A DNA stretch of 64,000 nt from RGIG2000 sp045612665 (GCA_045612665.1 JAZKZO010000052.1:12052-76051); one strand, 5' to 3'. Shown: positions 34,046 through 42,817, numbered from the stretch's first letter. Numbers and translations are program-made. Notes: generated by a model not told the origin, from the sequence alone.

Positions 34046-34087
34046 GCAATCACTTGATTTTTGCCTTTCTTGCAACCTACGGTTAAC

Positions 34088-34116
34088 AAAAAATCTCGGC
34101 ATTTGCCGAGATTTTT
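34088..34116 (-). terminator. Terminator of the Fic gene
   Basis: Stem AAATCTCGGCA (34091-34101) with its complement (34104-34114), directly after the minus-strand stop, with a T-tail on the minus strand. Confidence 0.8.
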
Positions 34117-35162
34117 CATTTAATTCTATAATAGCAAACGTTCTTGCCCTTGCCTTCTCTTTTTAACTCACCATCGGCAACCAACCTTCTCAAAGCGCCC
34201 TCTATTGAGCTTATGCTAAGTGATGGGCACAGCTCTCTTATATCTTGCTTTGAAAATCTGCCTATTTTTTCTTTTGTTGCCATTTTTACAGTTTCATAGC
34301 TAGGCATTTTCGTTTCCACAAGTGCAAATCTACTCTCTAAGTCCTTATATGCCGAAAGTATCGTTCCAAGCAAATACTTGACGAACGGGATCGCATCCTC
34401 TTCCCCCTCGTGCCATCCATCTTGCGCCTCTTTTAACGTGCTATAATACAAGTCCTTGTTCTTCGCTATTTTTGCCTCAAGAGATATATATCTACCTATG
34501 CAAAAGCCACTTTTATACAATAGCAAAGTGGTAAGCAATCGGCTCATTCTACCATTACCGTCATTAAACGGATGAATGCAAAGAAAATCGTGAATAAATA
34601 TAGGTATTGCAATCAATGGCTCTAGAGAATTATTGCCTATCACACGATTAAATTCCTCACATACTCTCTCCAAAGCAATCGGTGTTTCGAATGGGTCGAG
34701 TGGTGTAAAAATAGTCCTTGTTACACCGTCGGCATAGGTTGCGCTAATATAATTTTGCACAGCCTTGGTCTTTCCTGCACTTGGATTATTCATATGATTA
34801 TAGAGTATTTTATGAAGCTGCAAAATATAATTTGGCGTAACAGGGATTGCATCAAAGCTCTCATGAATGATGTTTAACACATCACGATATCCTGCAATTT
34901 CCTGTTCATTTCTATTTTTGGGTGTTGTTTTATCCTCTACAAGCTGTCTTACTCTCGTATTGGTTGTCATAATTCCCTCTATGGCGTTAGAGCTTTCCGT
35001 GCTTTGCACCTTTGCGATTTCAACTAGCTTTTCCAGCTCGTTCGGTCTGCTCTTAACATACATTTCTTGTTTGCCCGATGCCTTATAAATTGCGCTTATC
35101 AAGCCGAGAAGCTCTGAGTCCCATTTTTGCTCGCTTATTTTCGAATAATTAAATGTTCTCAT
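34116..35162 (-). CDS. Fic family protein with inhibitory helix and C-terminal winged helix
   Basis: Fic enzymes transfer AMP or other phosphate-containing groups to target hydroxyls. The catalytic motif HPFNDGNGR is intact (197-205, His197). An N-terminal inhibitory motif S-x3-E-G is present (SNAIEG, 58-63), placing it in the class whose own N-terminal helix restrains the ATP site. The C-terminal 70 residues (KEKIGRFSKQDIRELCPSLSISSIEGALRRL) look like a winged helix-turn-helix, suggesting DNA binding and possible autoregulation. 348 aa, no partner antitoxin gene. It interrupts the position where truA/rplM/rpsI often follow rplQ in Bacillota. Confidence 0.88.
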   Translation of the reverse strand: MRTFNYSKISEQKWDSELLGLISAIYKASGKQEMYVKSRPNELEKLVEIAKVQSTESSNAIEGIMTTNTRVRQLVEDKTTPKNRNEQEIAGYRDVLNIIHESFDAIPVTPNYILQLHKILYNHMNNPSAGKTKAVQNYISATYADGVTRTIFTPLDPFETPIALERVCEEFNRVIGNNSLEPLIAIPIFIHDFLCIHPFNDGNGRMSRLLTTLLLYKSGFCIGRYISLEAKIAKNKDLYYSTLKEAQDGWHEGEEDAIPFVKYLLGTILSAYKDLESRFALVETKMPSYETVKMATKEKIGRFSKQDIRELCPSLSISSIEGALRRLVADGELKREGKGKNVCYYRIK

Positions 35163-35181
35163 TTCCTTAAGCTCACCTTCT

Positions 35182-35265
35182 TTCCCTTAAATAGTATCAC
35201 ATTTTAAGGTATTTGTCAATATATCAAAGGAAAATTCCCTTAATATTATATTCAAATTAAGGGAA
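35182..35265. promoter_or_regulatory. Putative operator half-sites around the Fic promoter
   Basis: TTCCCTTAA occurs at 35182-35190, touching the downstream edge of the -10 box, and again as an inverted pair (35235-35243 with TTAAGGGAA at 35257-35265) upstream of the -35. Three copies of a 9-mer around one promoter suggest a repressor or autoregulator site; the winged helix of Fic itself is a candidate. Confidence 0.5.
35191..35219 (-). promoter_or_regulatory. Promoter of the Fic gene
   Basis: Minus-strand TTGACA (35214-35219), a 17-bp spacer and TACTAT (35191-35196), 29 bp before the start codon. Confidence 0.75.
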
Positions 35266-35290
35266 ATTCATTCATTTAATGTTATAAAAA

Positions 35291-35325
35291 ACAAAAAACG
35301 AGGAATTTACATTCCCCGTTTTTGT
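35291..35325 (-). terminator. Terminator of the ribosomal operon
   Basis: Minus-strand AAAAACGGGGAAT pairs with ATTCCTCGTTTTT (one mismatch), 4-nt loop, followed by TTGTTTTTTATAAC, 12 bp after the rplQ stop. Confidence 0.75.
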
Positions 35326-35334
35326 TGTTTTTAA

Positions 35335-35679
35335 TTAGTCAACAAGCTTAATGAGAGCCATTTCAGCGGCATCACCGCGTCTTGGACCGAGCTTGTAAAC
35401 CTGTGTGTATCCACCGTTGCGAGCTGCATACTTTGGTGCAATCTCGTCGAAGAGCTTCTTAACTACAGTCTCTTTTGTGATATAGCCAAGTGCTTCACGG
35501 CGTGCAGCAAGGCTTCCGTCCTTGCCAAGTGTTATCATTTTATCGGCAACTGCGCTGAGTTCCTTTGCTCTTGCGTAGGTTGTTTCAATCTTGCCGTTTT
35601 CGAGGAGCAAGGTTACCATTCCGCGGAGCATAGCAATTCTGTGAGCAGTAGGTCTGCCGAGCTTTCTATTTCCTGCCAT
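35335..35679 (-). CDS. rplQ: 50S ribosomal protein L17
   Basis: Large-subunit protein near the exit tunnel. Recognised by GNRKLGRPTAHRIAMLRGMVTLL and the closing YKLGPRRGDAAEMALIKL. 114 aa, the short bacterial form. Last gene of the S10-spc-alpha cluster, 39 bp after rpoA. Confidence 0.97.
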   Translation of the reverse strand: MAGNRKLGRPTAHRIAMLRGMVTLLLENGKIETTYARAKELSAVADKMITLGKDGSLAARREALGYITKETVVKKLFDEIAPKYAARNGGYTQVYKLGPRRGDAAEMALIKLVD

Positions 35680-35718
35680 TGTTTATTCTCCTTTGCAGAG
35701 TTTTCTTTGGAAAAAGAA

Positions 35719-36687
35719 TTACTCCTCTTCCTTTCTGAGTTCAAGCCCGAGTGATGCGAGCTTAGCTATTACTTCCTCGAGGGATTTCTTTCCGAGGTTC
35801 TTAACCTTAATCATGTCCTCTTCGGTACGGTTGATAAGGTCTTCTACATTGTCAATGCCTGCACGCTTCAAGCAGTTGAAGCTTCTTACAGACAAGTCAA
35901 GTTCCTCAATGGTCATCTCAAGTACCTTTTCCTTGATGGTCTCTTGTCTTTCAACCATTGTTTCAGTTCCTCTTGCCTCATCAGAGAGATCTACGAGCAA
36001 GCTGAAATGATCGTTGAGAACCTTGGCTGCGAGCGATATTGCCTCTGTTGCGCTGATTGTGCCGTTTGTCTCTACGTCAACAGTAAGCTTATCGTAGTCA
36101 GCGATGCTTCCTACACGAGTATTTTCAACTGAGTAGCTTACGTTGTAAACAGGTGTATAAATTGAGTCTACGAAAATTGTTCCGATTGGAATAATTGCCT
36201 GGCTCTTTATATGGTCTGTCTTATTCTTTTCCTGTGATACATATCCACGTCCACGCTCGAAGGTAAGCTCCATATAGAAGTGTGTACCCTCTGCTACGGT
36301 TGCGATATGAAGGTCAGGATTGAAGATTTCGAGGTCGGCATCATGTTTAATGTCACCGGCAGTAACCTCACAAGGACCTGTTACGTCGATAAACGCGGTC
36401 TTTGTTACGTCTCCGTAGATCTTTGGGATAATTCCCTTAACGTTAAGAACTATCTCAGTTACGTCCTCGGTTACACCCTCAACGGTTGAAATCTCGTGAA
36501 GAGCGCCGTTGATTTTGATGCTAGATACTGCGTATCCAGGAAGAGAGCTAAGGAGCACTCTTCTAAGTGAGTTACCGAGAGTTGTACCGAAGCCTCTTTC
36601 AAGAGGTTCGATTACGAATCTACCCTTACTACCGTTATCGCTTTCACCCATTATAGTAATATTAGGCTTTTCGATTTCTATCATCAT
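35719..36687 (-). CDS. rpoA: RNA polymerase alpha subunit
   Basis: N-terminal dimerisation and assembly domain (residues 1-230, with GFGTTLGNSLRRVLLSSLPG near 33) and C-terminal DNA/activator-binding domain (LSVRSFNCLKRAGI, then KNLGKKSLEEV, about 255-315). 322 aa. Starts with two Met codons after AGGAGG. Preceded by a 144-bp gap holding a three-way-junction RNA. Confidence 0.98.
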   Translation of the reverse strand: MMIEIEKPNITIMGESDNGSKGRFVIEPLERGFGTTLGNSLRRVLLSSLPGYAVSSIKINGALHEISTVEGVTEDVTEIVLNVKGIIPKIYGDVTKTAFIDVTGPCEVTAGDIKHDADLEIFNPDLHIATVAEGTHFYMELTFERGRGYVSQEKNKTDHIKSQAIIPIGTIFVDSIYTPVYNVSYSVENTRVGSIADYDKLTVDVETNGTISATEAISLAAKVLNDHFSLLVDLSDEARGTETMVERQETIKEKVLEMTIEELDLSVRSFNCLKRAGIDNVEDLINRTEEDMIKVKNLGKKSLEEVIAKLASLGLELRKEEE

Positions 36688-36765
36688 AATAAATAATCCT
36701 CCTTGTATTAACGTATGTTTTGTTTTTTCTCAATCTTGAGGAATTGTTACATAGCTTTTATCAGA

Positions 36766-36814
36766 CTGTACCTGCACTCTAGGTGCACTCTCCACACGAG
36801 GTGGAGTAGTACAG
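36766..36814 (-). promoter_or_regulatory. Three-way-junction RNA between rpsD and rpoA
   Basis: In the transcript an outer stem CUGUAC/GUACAG (36809-36814 with 36766-36771) encloses two perfect hairpins. These are a 6-bp stem CUCCAC/GUGGAG (36801-36806 with 36790-36795) and a 5-bp stem UGCAC/GUGCA (36783-36787 with 36773-36777), each with a 5-nt loop. No T-run follows, so it is not a terminator. Its place upstream of rpoA-rplQ suggests a ribosomal-protein-binding control site or an RNA processing site. Confidence 0.65.
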
Positions 36815-36831
36815 TAGACAAAGAGCGATTA

Positions 36832-37449
36832 TTATTTTGAGTAAAGTTCGATGATGAGCTGTTCGTTGATTTCGAAGTCGACATCGTCACGCTCAGGCAT
36901 TGCGATAACCTTTGCGCTACCGTTCTTATCGAGCTCGAGCCACTTTGGAGCTACAACATCAGCCATTGCTTCAACAAGAGCCTTAATCTTTGGTGATTCG
37001 GTTTCCTTAACTGCGATTACGTCGCCAACCTTTACAAGGATTGAAGGGATGTTAGCCTTGTGGCCGTTAAGAGTAAAGTGGCCATGAAGCACGAGCTGAC
37101 GAGCTTCCTTATGGCTTGTTGCGAGACCCATTCTGAAAACTACGTTGTCAAGTCTTCTTTCAAGAAGTCTGAGGAGGTTTTCACCTGCGATGCCTTCCTG
37201 ATTATCTGCCTTCTTGTAGTAGTTCAAGAACTGCTTCTCGAGAACGCCATAGTATCTCTTAGCCTTCTGCTTTTCTCTCAACTGAGTACCATACTCAGTG
37301 AGCTTCTTCTTAGCTGCTCCGTGCTGACCTGGAGCAGATTTTCTTCTATCCAAAGCACACATGCCGGAGGTGCAACGCTCACCCTTAAGGTAAAGCTTTT
37401 GTCCTTCTCTACGGCAAAGCTTGCATGAAGGTCCTGTATATCTTGCCAT
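36832..37449 (-). CDS. rpsD: 30S ribosomal protein S4, zinc-binding form
   Basis: Primary 16S rRNA binder and early assembly protein. Four N-terminal cysteines (9, 12, 26, 31: SCKLC, then CTSGMC) mark the zinc form, unlike the Cys-free copies induced under zinc limitation. S4 RNA-binding domain near residues 98-160 (RRLDNVVFRMGLATSHKEARQLVLHGH). 205 aa. S4 is a known translational repressor of its own operon in other bacteria. Confidence 0.97.
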   Translation of the reverse strand: MARYTGPSCKLCRREGQKLYLKGERCTSGMCALDRRKSAPGQHGAAKKKLTEYGTQLREKQKAKRYYGVLEKQFLNYYKKADNQEGIAGENLLRLLERRLDNVVFRMGLATSHKEARQLVLHGHFTLNGHKANIPSILVKVGDVIAVKETESPKIKALVEAMADVVAPKWLELDKNGSAKVIAMPERDDVDFEINEQLIIELYSK

Positions 37450-37470
37450 TTGTTCGTTCCTCCTATAAAA

Positions 37471-37863
37471 TTAAACGCGTCTGCGCTTTGGTGGTCTGCA
37501 ACCGTTGTGAGGGATAGGAGTTACATCCTTAATCATTGTAACGGTAAGGCCTGCAGTTGAAAGTGCACGAATTGCTGACTCTCTTCCTTGACCTGGGCCC
37601 TTTACATAAACCTCAACAGTCTTCATACCGTGTTCCATTGCTGCCTTTGCTGCTGCTTCAGCTGCCATTTGTGCAGCGAATGGAGTTGACTTTCTTGAAC
37701 CCTTGAAGCCGAGCTCACCAGCAGATGCCCATGATACAGCATTGCCGTTTACGTCGGTGATGGTTACTATTGTGTTATTAAATGTAGAGCTGATATGCGC
37801 TGCACCCTTTTCGATGTTCTTGCGCTCACGGCGTCTTCTAACAACTTTTTTATCGTTTGCCAT
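37471..37863 (-). CDS. rpsK: 30S ribosomal protein S11
   Basis: Platform protein contacting mRNA at the E site. GAAHISSTFNNTIVTITD, then FKGSRKSTPFAAQMAAE and the C-terminal DVTPIPHNGCRPPKRRRV are diagnostic. 130 aa; basic N-terminus. Sits between rpsM and rpsD. Confidence 0.98.
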   Translation of the reverse strand: MANDKKVVRRRRERKNIEKGAAHISSTFNNTIVTITDVNGNAVSWASAGELGFKGSRKSTPFAAQMAAEAAAKAAMEHGMKTVEVYVKGPGQGRESAIRALSTAGLTVTMIKDVTPIPHNGCRPPKRRRV

Positions 37864-37875
37864 TTGCTACACTCC

Positions 37876-38244
37876 TTATTTCTTCTTGTTAGCTATCGTC
37901 TTTGCAGGACCTTTTCTGGTTCTTGCATTTGTCTTTGTTCTTTGTCCTCTTACAGGAAGACCTTTTCTGTGTCTGGTTCCACGATAGCAGTTAATTTCTA
38001 CCAGACGCTTGATGTTGAGTGCTACTTCTCTTCTGAGCTCACCCTCAACGTGGTAATTTGTTTCGATTTCCTCACGAAGCTTCGCGATTTCATCTTCTGT
38101 CAAATCTTTTGCGCGCTTGTCAGGATCGATTTCTGTCTTAGCGAGAATGTCCTGTGCGCTCTTAAGTCCGATACCGTAAATGTATGTCAAAGCAATTTCA
38201 ACACGCTTTGCGTTCGGAATATCAACACCAGCTATACGAGCCAT
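37876..38244 (-). CDS. rpsM: 30S ribosomal protein S13
   Basis: Head protein contacting P-site tRNA and bridging to the 50S. MARIAGVDIPNAKRVEIALTYIYGIG and the C-terminal GTRHRKGLPVRGQRTKTNARTRKG are diagnostic. 122 aa. Confidence 0.98.
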   Translation of the reverse strand: MARIAGVDIPNAKRVEIALTYIYGIGLKSAQDILAKTEIDPDKRAKDLTEDEIAKLREEIETNYHVEGELRREVALNIKRLVEINCYRGTRHRKGLPVRGQRTKTNARTRKGPAKTIANKKK

Positions 38245-38293
38245 TTGTTTTTCACCTCATTAAATATTGGTTTGAATATTGGTTTGGTTTGAA

Positions 38294-38407
38294 TTAGCCC
38301 TGTCTCTGTTTGTGCTTAGGATTTTCGCAGATAACCATAACGGTACCTTTTCTCTTAATAATCTTGCACTTATCACAGATTTTCTTTACGGAAGGCTTTA
38401 CTTTCAT
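38294..38407 (-). CDS. rpmJ: 50S ribosomal protein L36, zinc form
   Basis: A 37-aa protein starting MKVKPSVKKICDKCK at ATG 38407; the frame is open further upstream into infA but without a site. Zinc ligands Cys11, Cys14, Cys27 and His32 are all present. Confidence 0.96.
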   Translation of the reverse strand: MKVKPSVKKICDKCKIIKRKGTVMVICENPKHKQRQG

Positions 38408-38423
38408 TATGAAACCACCTTTC

Positions 38424-38642
38424 TTATTTAGCACGCCATGTGATACGGCCCTTTGAGAGGTCATAAACTGAAACCTCAACTGTTACCTTATCACCGGGCA
38501 GAATTCTTATATAGTTTAATCTGAGCTTTCCTGAAATATGGGCAGTTACAATGTGTCCATTAGGAAGCTTTACCTTGAAGGTCGCGTTAGGAAGTGCTTC
38601 CGTTACAACGCCCTCAAATTCAACAACATCATCTTTTGCCAT
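38424..38642 (-). CDS. infA: Translation initiation factor IF-1
   Basis: A 72-aa OB-fold protein (MAKDDVVEFEGVVTEALPNATFKVKLPNGH, then GDKVTVEVSVYDLSKGRITWR). Binds the 30S A site during initiation. Lies 115 bp downstream of map; that gap holds an imperfect hairpin (TTCGTAAGT with ACTTATACGAA, about 38686-38711) of unclear meaning. Confidence 0.98.
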   Translation of the reverse strand: MAKDDVVEFEGVVTEALPNATFKVKLPNGHIVTAHISGKLRLNYIRILPGDKVTVEVSVYDLSKGRITWRAK

Positions 38643-38757
38643 TGATATACTCCTTTAAATTTTAGGTAATCTTATTTTTGATTCTTCGTAAGTAAGTGAC
38701 TTATACGAATTCTCTGCCACCTTGATTTCAGCCGCGCAAGGGGCATTTAGTTATTCA

Positions 38758-39516
38758 CTAGTCGATTTTAGTCAAGAGAATGACACCGTTATTTGTAACT
38801 GCTACGCTATGCTCATAATGAGCGGAAAGCTTAGAGTCCTTAGTAACGACTGTCCACTTATCTCCGAGCACGCGCACCTCGTGAGTGCCCTCGTTAATCA
38901 TAGGCTCAATTGCGAGAGTCATACCGGGATAAATTCTCGGTCCACGGCCTGCAGTTCCGTAGTTAGGAACATTAGGGTCCTCGTGAAGCTTAGCGCCCAC
39001 GCCGTGTCCAACAAACTCGCGTACTACCGAGAAGCCCTGCGCCTCAGCATATGTCGATACAGCATTACCGATATCGCCGATTCGAGGATTCTCTGCGTTT
39101 TCGACAGCCTTTATAGCCTCGAAAAAGCTTTGGGTTGTAGCATCAATGAGCTTTTGTGCTTCGGGTGAAATTTGACCAACTGCGAAGGTATTCGCGCTAT
39201 CTCCTGTGAAGCCGTGCCATGTAGCCCCTACATCGATTTTTACGATGTCGCCATTTTTAAGTATCTTTTTATGCGAGGGAATACCGTGTATAACCTCATC
39301 ATTGACACTTATACAAGCGCTTCCAGGGAATCCGCCATATCCGAGAAATGTTGGCTTTGCACCACATTTCTCGATATATTTACGAATTTTATCGTCGATT
39401 TCCTTAGTAGTTACGCCCTCGTGAATCATTTCCTTAGCAACGAGAAGAGCCTCACCGGTAATTCTACCGGCAACCTTCATTATCTCGATTTGCTCAGGTG
39501 TTTTAAGTTGAATCAT
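38758..39516 (-). CDS. map: Methionine aminopeptidase, type I
   Basis: Removes N-terminal Met from nascent proteins after deformylation. Metal ligands visible: Asp in VKIDVGATWHGFTGDSANTF (two Asp), His in GHGVGAKLHEDP, Glu in IEPMINEG, Glu in YEHSVAV. 252 aa; no N-terminal zinc extension. Three bp after adk. Confidence 0.97.
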   Translation of the reverse strand: MIQLKTPEQIEIMKVAGRITGEALLVAKEMIHEGVTTKEIDDKIRKYIEKCGAKPTFLGYGGFPGSACISVNDEVIHGIPSHKKILKNGDIVKIDVGATWHGFTGDSANTFAVGQISPEAQKLIDATTQSFFEAIKAVENAENPRIGDIGNAVSTYAEAQGFSVVREFVGHGVGAKLHEDPNVPNYGTAGRGPRIYPGMTLAIEPMINEGTHEVRVLGDKWTVVTKDSKLSAHYEHSVAVTNNGVILLTKID

Positions 39517-39519
39517 ACT

Positions 39520-40170
39520 TTAAGCGATTGCGTCTTCGATTGCCTTAAGAGTAAGTGCGGTTGTATCAGCAACCTCTTCTTGACCCTCAACCAATGAAAG
39601 AACGCCCTTCTTACCATAGAATTCTTTAAGAGGCTCGGTTTGAGCATGATAGATTTCCAATCTGCTCAAAACAACCTCAGGAGCATCATCCTTACGGATT
39701 ATGAGCTTTTCTCCGCACTTGTCGCAGAATTCGCCCTTAGCCGAAGGCTTATAAACGGTGTGGTATGATGCTCCGCATGGGCAGACACGTCTGCCGGACA
39801 TGCGTTCAACAATTTTATCATCCTCTACCTCGATGCTGACAACGCAGTTGATACCAACTCCCATTTTGTCAAGCGCCTCAGCCTGCGGAACTGTTCTGGG
39901 GAAGCCGTCAAGGATAAATCCGTTTGCACAGTCATCCTTTGCAAGTCTTTCAGCAATAATGCCGATTACAACCTCATCAGGAACGAGCGCTCCCTTTTCG
40001 GTGTAGGACTTTGCAGCCAAGCCCATCTCAGTATTGTTTTTAATTGCCTCTCTGATCATATTACCTGTTGAGATGGTAGGAATACCATACTTTTCAGCAA
40101 CGATGTCAGATTGTGTTCCCTTGCCTGCACCAGGTGCGCCAAGGAATATCATTTTGAGATTCTTACTCAT
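39520..40170 (-). CDS. adk: Adenylate kinase, zinc-LID type
   Basis: Interconverts ATP, AMP and ADP. P-loop GAPGAGKGT (near residue 10), AMP-binding STGNMIREA, and a LID with four cysteines (CPC near 130, FCDKC near 150) for a structural zinc as in Gram-positives. The first pair is C-x-C rather than the usual C-x2-C. 216 aa. Confidence 0.96.
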   Translation of the reverse strand: MSKNLKMIFLGAPGAGKGTQSDIVAEKYGIPTISTGNMIREAIKNNTEMGLAAKSYTEKGALVPDEVVIGIIAERLAKDDCANGFILDGFPRTVPQAEALDKMGVGINCVVSIEVEDDKIVERMSGRRVCPCGASYHTVYKPSAKGEFCDKCGEKLIIRKDDAPEVVLSRLEIYHAQTEPLKEFYGKKGVLSLVEGQEEVADTTALTLKAIEDAIA

Positions 40171-40186
40171 GAGTTTTCTCCTTATA

Positions 40187-41527
40187 TTATTCGAGGAAAC
40201 CTTTGTAGTGACGCATTGTCATTTGAGCTTCCATATCTCTTACTGTTTCAAGGATTACGCCTACAACGATGATTATAGAAGTACCGGAGAATGCAATGCT
40301 TGAGAACATTCCCGAGTAATCCTTAACCACTGGAATGTAAGACATAATAAGATGAATTACGAGTGGGAGTACGGATACAACTGAAAGGAACAATGCTCCT
40401 ATGAGTGTGATTCTTGAAAGAACCTTTGATATAAAGTCGGAGGTTGCCTTACCAGGACGAATACCTGGGATAGAACCGCCGTTCTTTTGCAAGTTACCTG
40501 AAACCTCAATCGGATTGAATGAGATTGCTACATAGAAGTATGCGAATGCAACGATAAGAACGAATTGCAATACTACATATACCCAAGAGGTGCTAGCAAA
40601 GATATTAAGGAATCCGTGCCAGAATGTGCCCTCCTTTGGAGTATCAAAGAACATAGCGATTGTTGCAGGAAGTGTAAGAATTGCGTTTGCGAAGATGATA
40701 GGCATAACACCTGTCATATTGAGCTTAATCGGGAGATTAGAGCTTTGTCCGCCGTACATCTTTCTACCAACAACCTTCTTTGCATACTGTACAGGAATTC
40801 TACGCTCACTGTCGGTGATGTAGATAATGAACCACATCATTGCGAACAAGAGAATCAAGTAGCAAATAGGATATACGATTGAGAATACGAGGTCGCTAAC
40901 CTTTGCACCACCGATGCTCTTTACAAGATTTGCAATAAAGCCGATGAGTGTTGAAGGTACGCGTGATACGATGTTTGCGAAAAGGATGATTGAAATACCG
41001 TTACCGATACCCTTCTCATTTACCTTTTCAGCGAGCCACATTACAAGTGATGAACCAGCTACGAAGCAAGCAACGATTACGAATGCGAAGAACACGCCAG
41101 TGTAGTCTTTTCTGATTGCACCGTAGTTCTTAAGCAAGAAGTAGTAACCGATACCTGTGATGATAGCGATTGCGATTGTAATGTAACGAGTAATTTGAGC
41201 TATTTTGTCCTTACCCTCTTCGCCTCTCTTAGCGAGTCTTTCAAGTGCAGGAATTGCAATTGTAAGAAGCTGAATTACAATAGAAGCTGTGATGTAAGGT
41301 GATACTCCGAGAGCGAACAATGTCGAATACTCGAAAGCAGATCCTGAAAGGATGCTTACGAATCCGAGAATTGAGCTTGAGTCGAAGCTATCAAGCAATG
41401 CACCGCTTTCTACGAATGGTACAGGTAGGCAAGCACCTACTCTGTAAATAAGAACGATGAAGAGTGTGAACAATAGCTTTTTCTTTAAATCTGGAATTTT
41501 CCAGGCGTTAGCTAAAGTACGAAACAT
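40187..41527 (-). CDS. secY: Preprotein translocase subunit SecY
   Basis: Channel of the Sec translocon. 446 aa with ten predicted membrane helices; plug region near residue 60; cytoplasmic loops AIPALERLAKRGEEGK and RRIPVQYAKKVVGRKMYGGQ are diagnostic. Starts 2 bp after the rplO stop. Confidence 0.97.
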   Translation of the reverse strand: MFRTLANAWKIPDLKKKLLFTLFIVLIYRVGACLPVPFVESGALLDSFDSSSILGFVSILSGSAFEYSTLFALGVSPYITASIVIQLLTIAIPALERLAKRGEEGKDKIAQITRYITIAIAIITGIGYYFLLKNYGAIRKDYTGVFFAFVIVACFVAGSSLVMWLAEKVNEKGIGNGISIILFANIVSRVPSTLIGFIANLVKSIGGAKVSDLVFSIVYPICYLILLFAMMWFIIYITDSERRIPVQYAKKVVGRKMYGGQSSNLPIKLNMTGVMPIIFANAILTLPATIAMFFDTPKEGTFWHGFLNIFASTSWVYVVLQFVLIVAFAYFYVAISFNPIEVSGNLQKNGGSIPGIRPGKATSDFISKVLSRITLIGALFLSVVSVLPLVIHLIMSYIPVVKDYSGMFSSIAFSGTSIIIVVGVILETVRDMEAQMTMRHYKGFLE

Positions 41528-41529
41528 AA

Positions 41530-41970
41530 TTATTTCACCTCAGCTTTTCCGCCTGCAGCCTCAATTTTCTCCTTAGCTGTTGCTGAGAAAACTGTTGCTA
41601 CTACAGTGAGAGCTTTTTTGAGTTCACCGTTACCGAGCACCTTAAGTCCATCGCAAGCCTTTGAAACCATACCCTTGTTCATAAGTGTTTCAAGAGTTAC
41701 AGTTGTGCCTTTTCTGAAAGAGTTAAGAGCGCTAACGTTAATAATAGCGTATTCTTTACCAAATTTATTATTGAAACCTCTCTTAGGGAGTTTTCTGTAA
41801 AGTGGGAGCTGTCCGCCTTCAAATCCAGGTCTTACGCCACCGCCTGAGCGTGCATTCTGACCCTTGTGGCCCTTACCTGCGGTCTTACCGTTACCAGAGC
41901 CTGGACCTCTTCCCTTGCGCCAAGCTGCCTTTGCTGATCCGGCAGCGGGTGAAAGTTCATGGAGCTTCAT
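41530..41970 (-). CDS. rplO: 50S ribosomal protein L15
   Basis: MKLHELSPAAGSAKAAWRKGRGPGSGNGKTAGKGHKGQ, then GFEGGQLPLYRKLPKRGF, are the L15 hallmarks. 146 aa, with a basic Gly-rich N-terminal extension that threads into 23S rRNA. Confidence 0.98.
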   Translation of the reverse strand: MKLHELSPAAGSAKAAWRKGRGPGSGNGKTAGKGHKGQNARSGGGVRPGFEGGQLPLYRKLPKRGFNNKFGKEYAIINVSALNSFRKGTTVTLETLMNKGMVSKACDGLKVLGNGELKKALTVVATVFSATAKEKIEAAGGKAEVK

Positions 41971-42046
41971 TTTTTATCCTCCTTGTTGAAATTGATTTTG
42001 TGTAATTGATTTGTTGAACCAATTTCTGCCCTTTGGCAGTCTAAGG

Positions 42047-42226
42047 TTACGCGTTTTCTACAGTTACGAGATGACCGATAACCTTCAATTTGCCTGCCAA
42101 AACCTGATCGTTTGCGAGAACGATGCTGTCACCAATCTTGGTAAGGCCAAGAGATTTTGCAGTTGCCTTTTGGTTAGGCTTGGAAGCAATAAGACTCTTT
42201 GCAAGTGTTACTTTAACCTTTTCCAT
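42047..42226 (-). CDS. rpmD: 50S ribosomal protein L30
   Basis: A 59-aa protein (MEKVKVTLAKSLIASKPNQKATAKSLGL). Start at ATG 42226 after GGAGG; the frame continues upstream into rpsE without a site. 76 bp separate it from rplO. Confidence 0.96.
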   Translation of the reverse strand: MEKVKVTLAKSLIASKPNQKATAKSLGLTKIGDSIVLANDQVLAGKLKVIGHLVTVENA

Positions 42227-42239
42227 CTTATCTTCCTCC

Positions 42240-42740
42240 TTAGCCCAACTTTGTCGCGTCAACGCCGCGAGTCTTTGCAACTTCTTCAGCAGTTCTAAGT
42301 GCCTTAAGTCCTTCAAATGTAGCCTTAACTACGTTTGTCTTGTTGTTAGAACGAAGGCTCTTAGCTCTGATATTCTTTATACCAGCAAGCTCAAGTACTG
42401 CACGAACAGTCTGTCCTGCGATAATACCAGTACCGAGTGAAGCTGGCTTGAGAAGCACGGTGCCTGCACCGAACTTTCCGATTACTTCATGTGGGATTGT
42501 AGTATCCTTCATTGCTACGGTAATCATGTTCTTCTTAGCATCTTCGATTCCCTTACGGATAGCGTCTGGAACCTCAGCTGCCTTACCGAGACCGTAACCT
42601 ACGTGACCGTTGCCATCACCAACAACCATAAGAGCTGTGAAGCGAGCGATACGACCACCCTTTACTGTTTTGGATACACGGTTGAGTGCAACCATTTTCT
42701 CTTTGAGATCAAGGGTTGCTGCGTCAATCTTTGTTGCCAT
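42240..42740 (-). CDS. rpsE: 30S ribosomal protein S5
   Basis: Translational-fidelity protein near the mRNA entry. Double-stranded-RNA-binding-like N-terminal domain (VALNRVSKTVKGGRIARFTALMVVGDGNGHVGYG) and C-terminal GTGIIAGQTVRAVLELAGIKNIRAKSL. 166 aa. Confidence 0.98.
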   Translation of the reverse strand: MATKIDAATLDLKEKMVALNRVSKTVKGGRIARFTALMVVGDGNGHVGYGLGKAAEVPDAIRKGIEDAKKNMITVAMKDTTIPHEVIGKFGAGTVLLKPASLGTGIIAGQTVRAVLELAGIKNIRAKSLRSNNKTNVVKATFEGLKALRTAEEVAKTRGVDATKLG

Positions 42741-42817
42741 TTTAAATTTCTCCTCTATGTTTAATTAAATAAGTGAATTAAACAGTGTACAAACCGAAGT
42801 CTTGTTTAAGACAAGAA

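Noticed and set aside
33596..34057. 153-codon + frame across the 116-bp repeats
   Set aside because: It encodes the same nonsense segment twice because the DNA is duplicated; no binding site.
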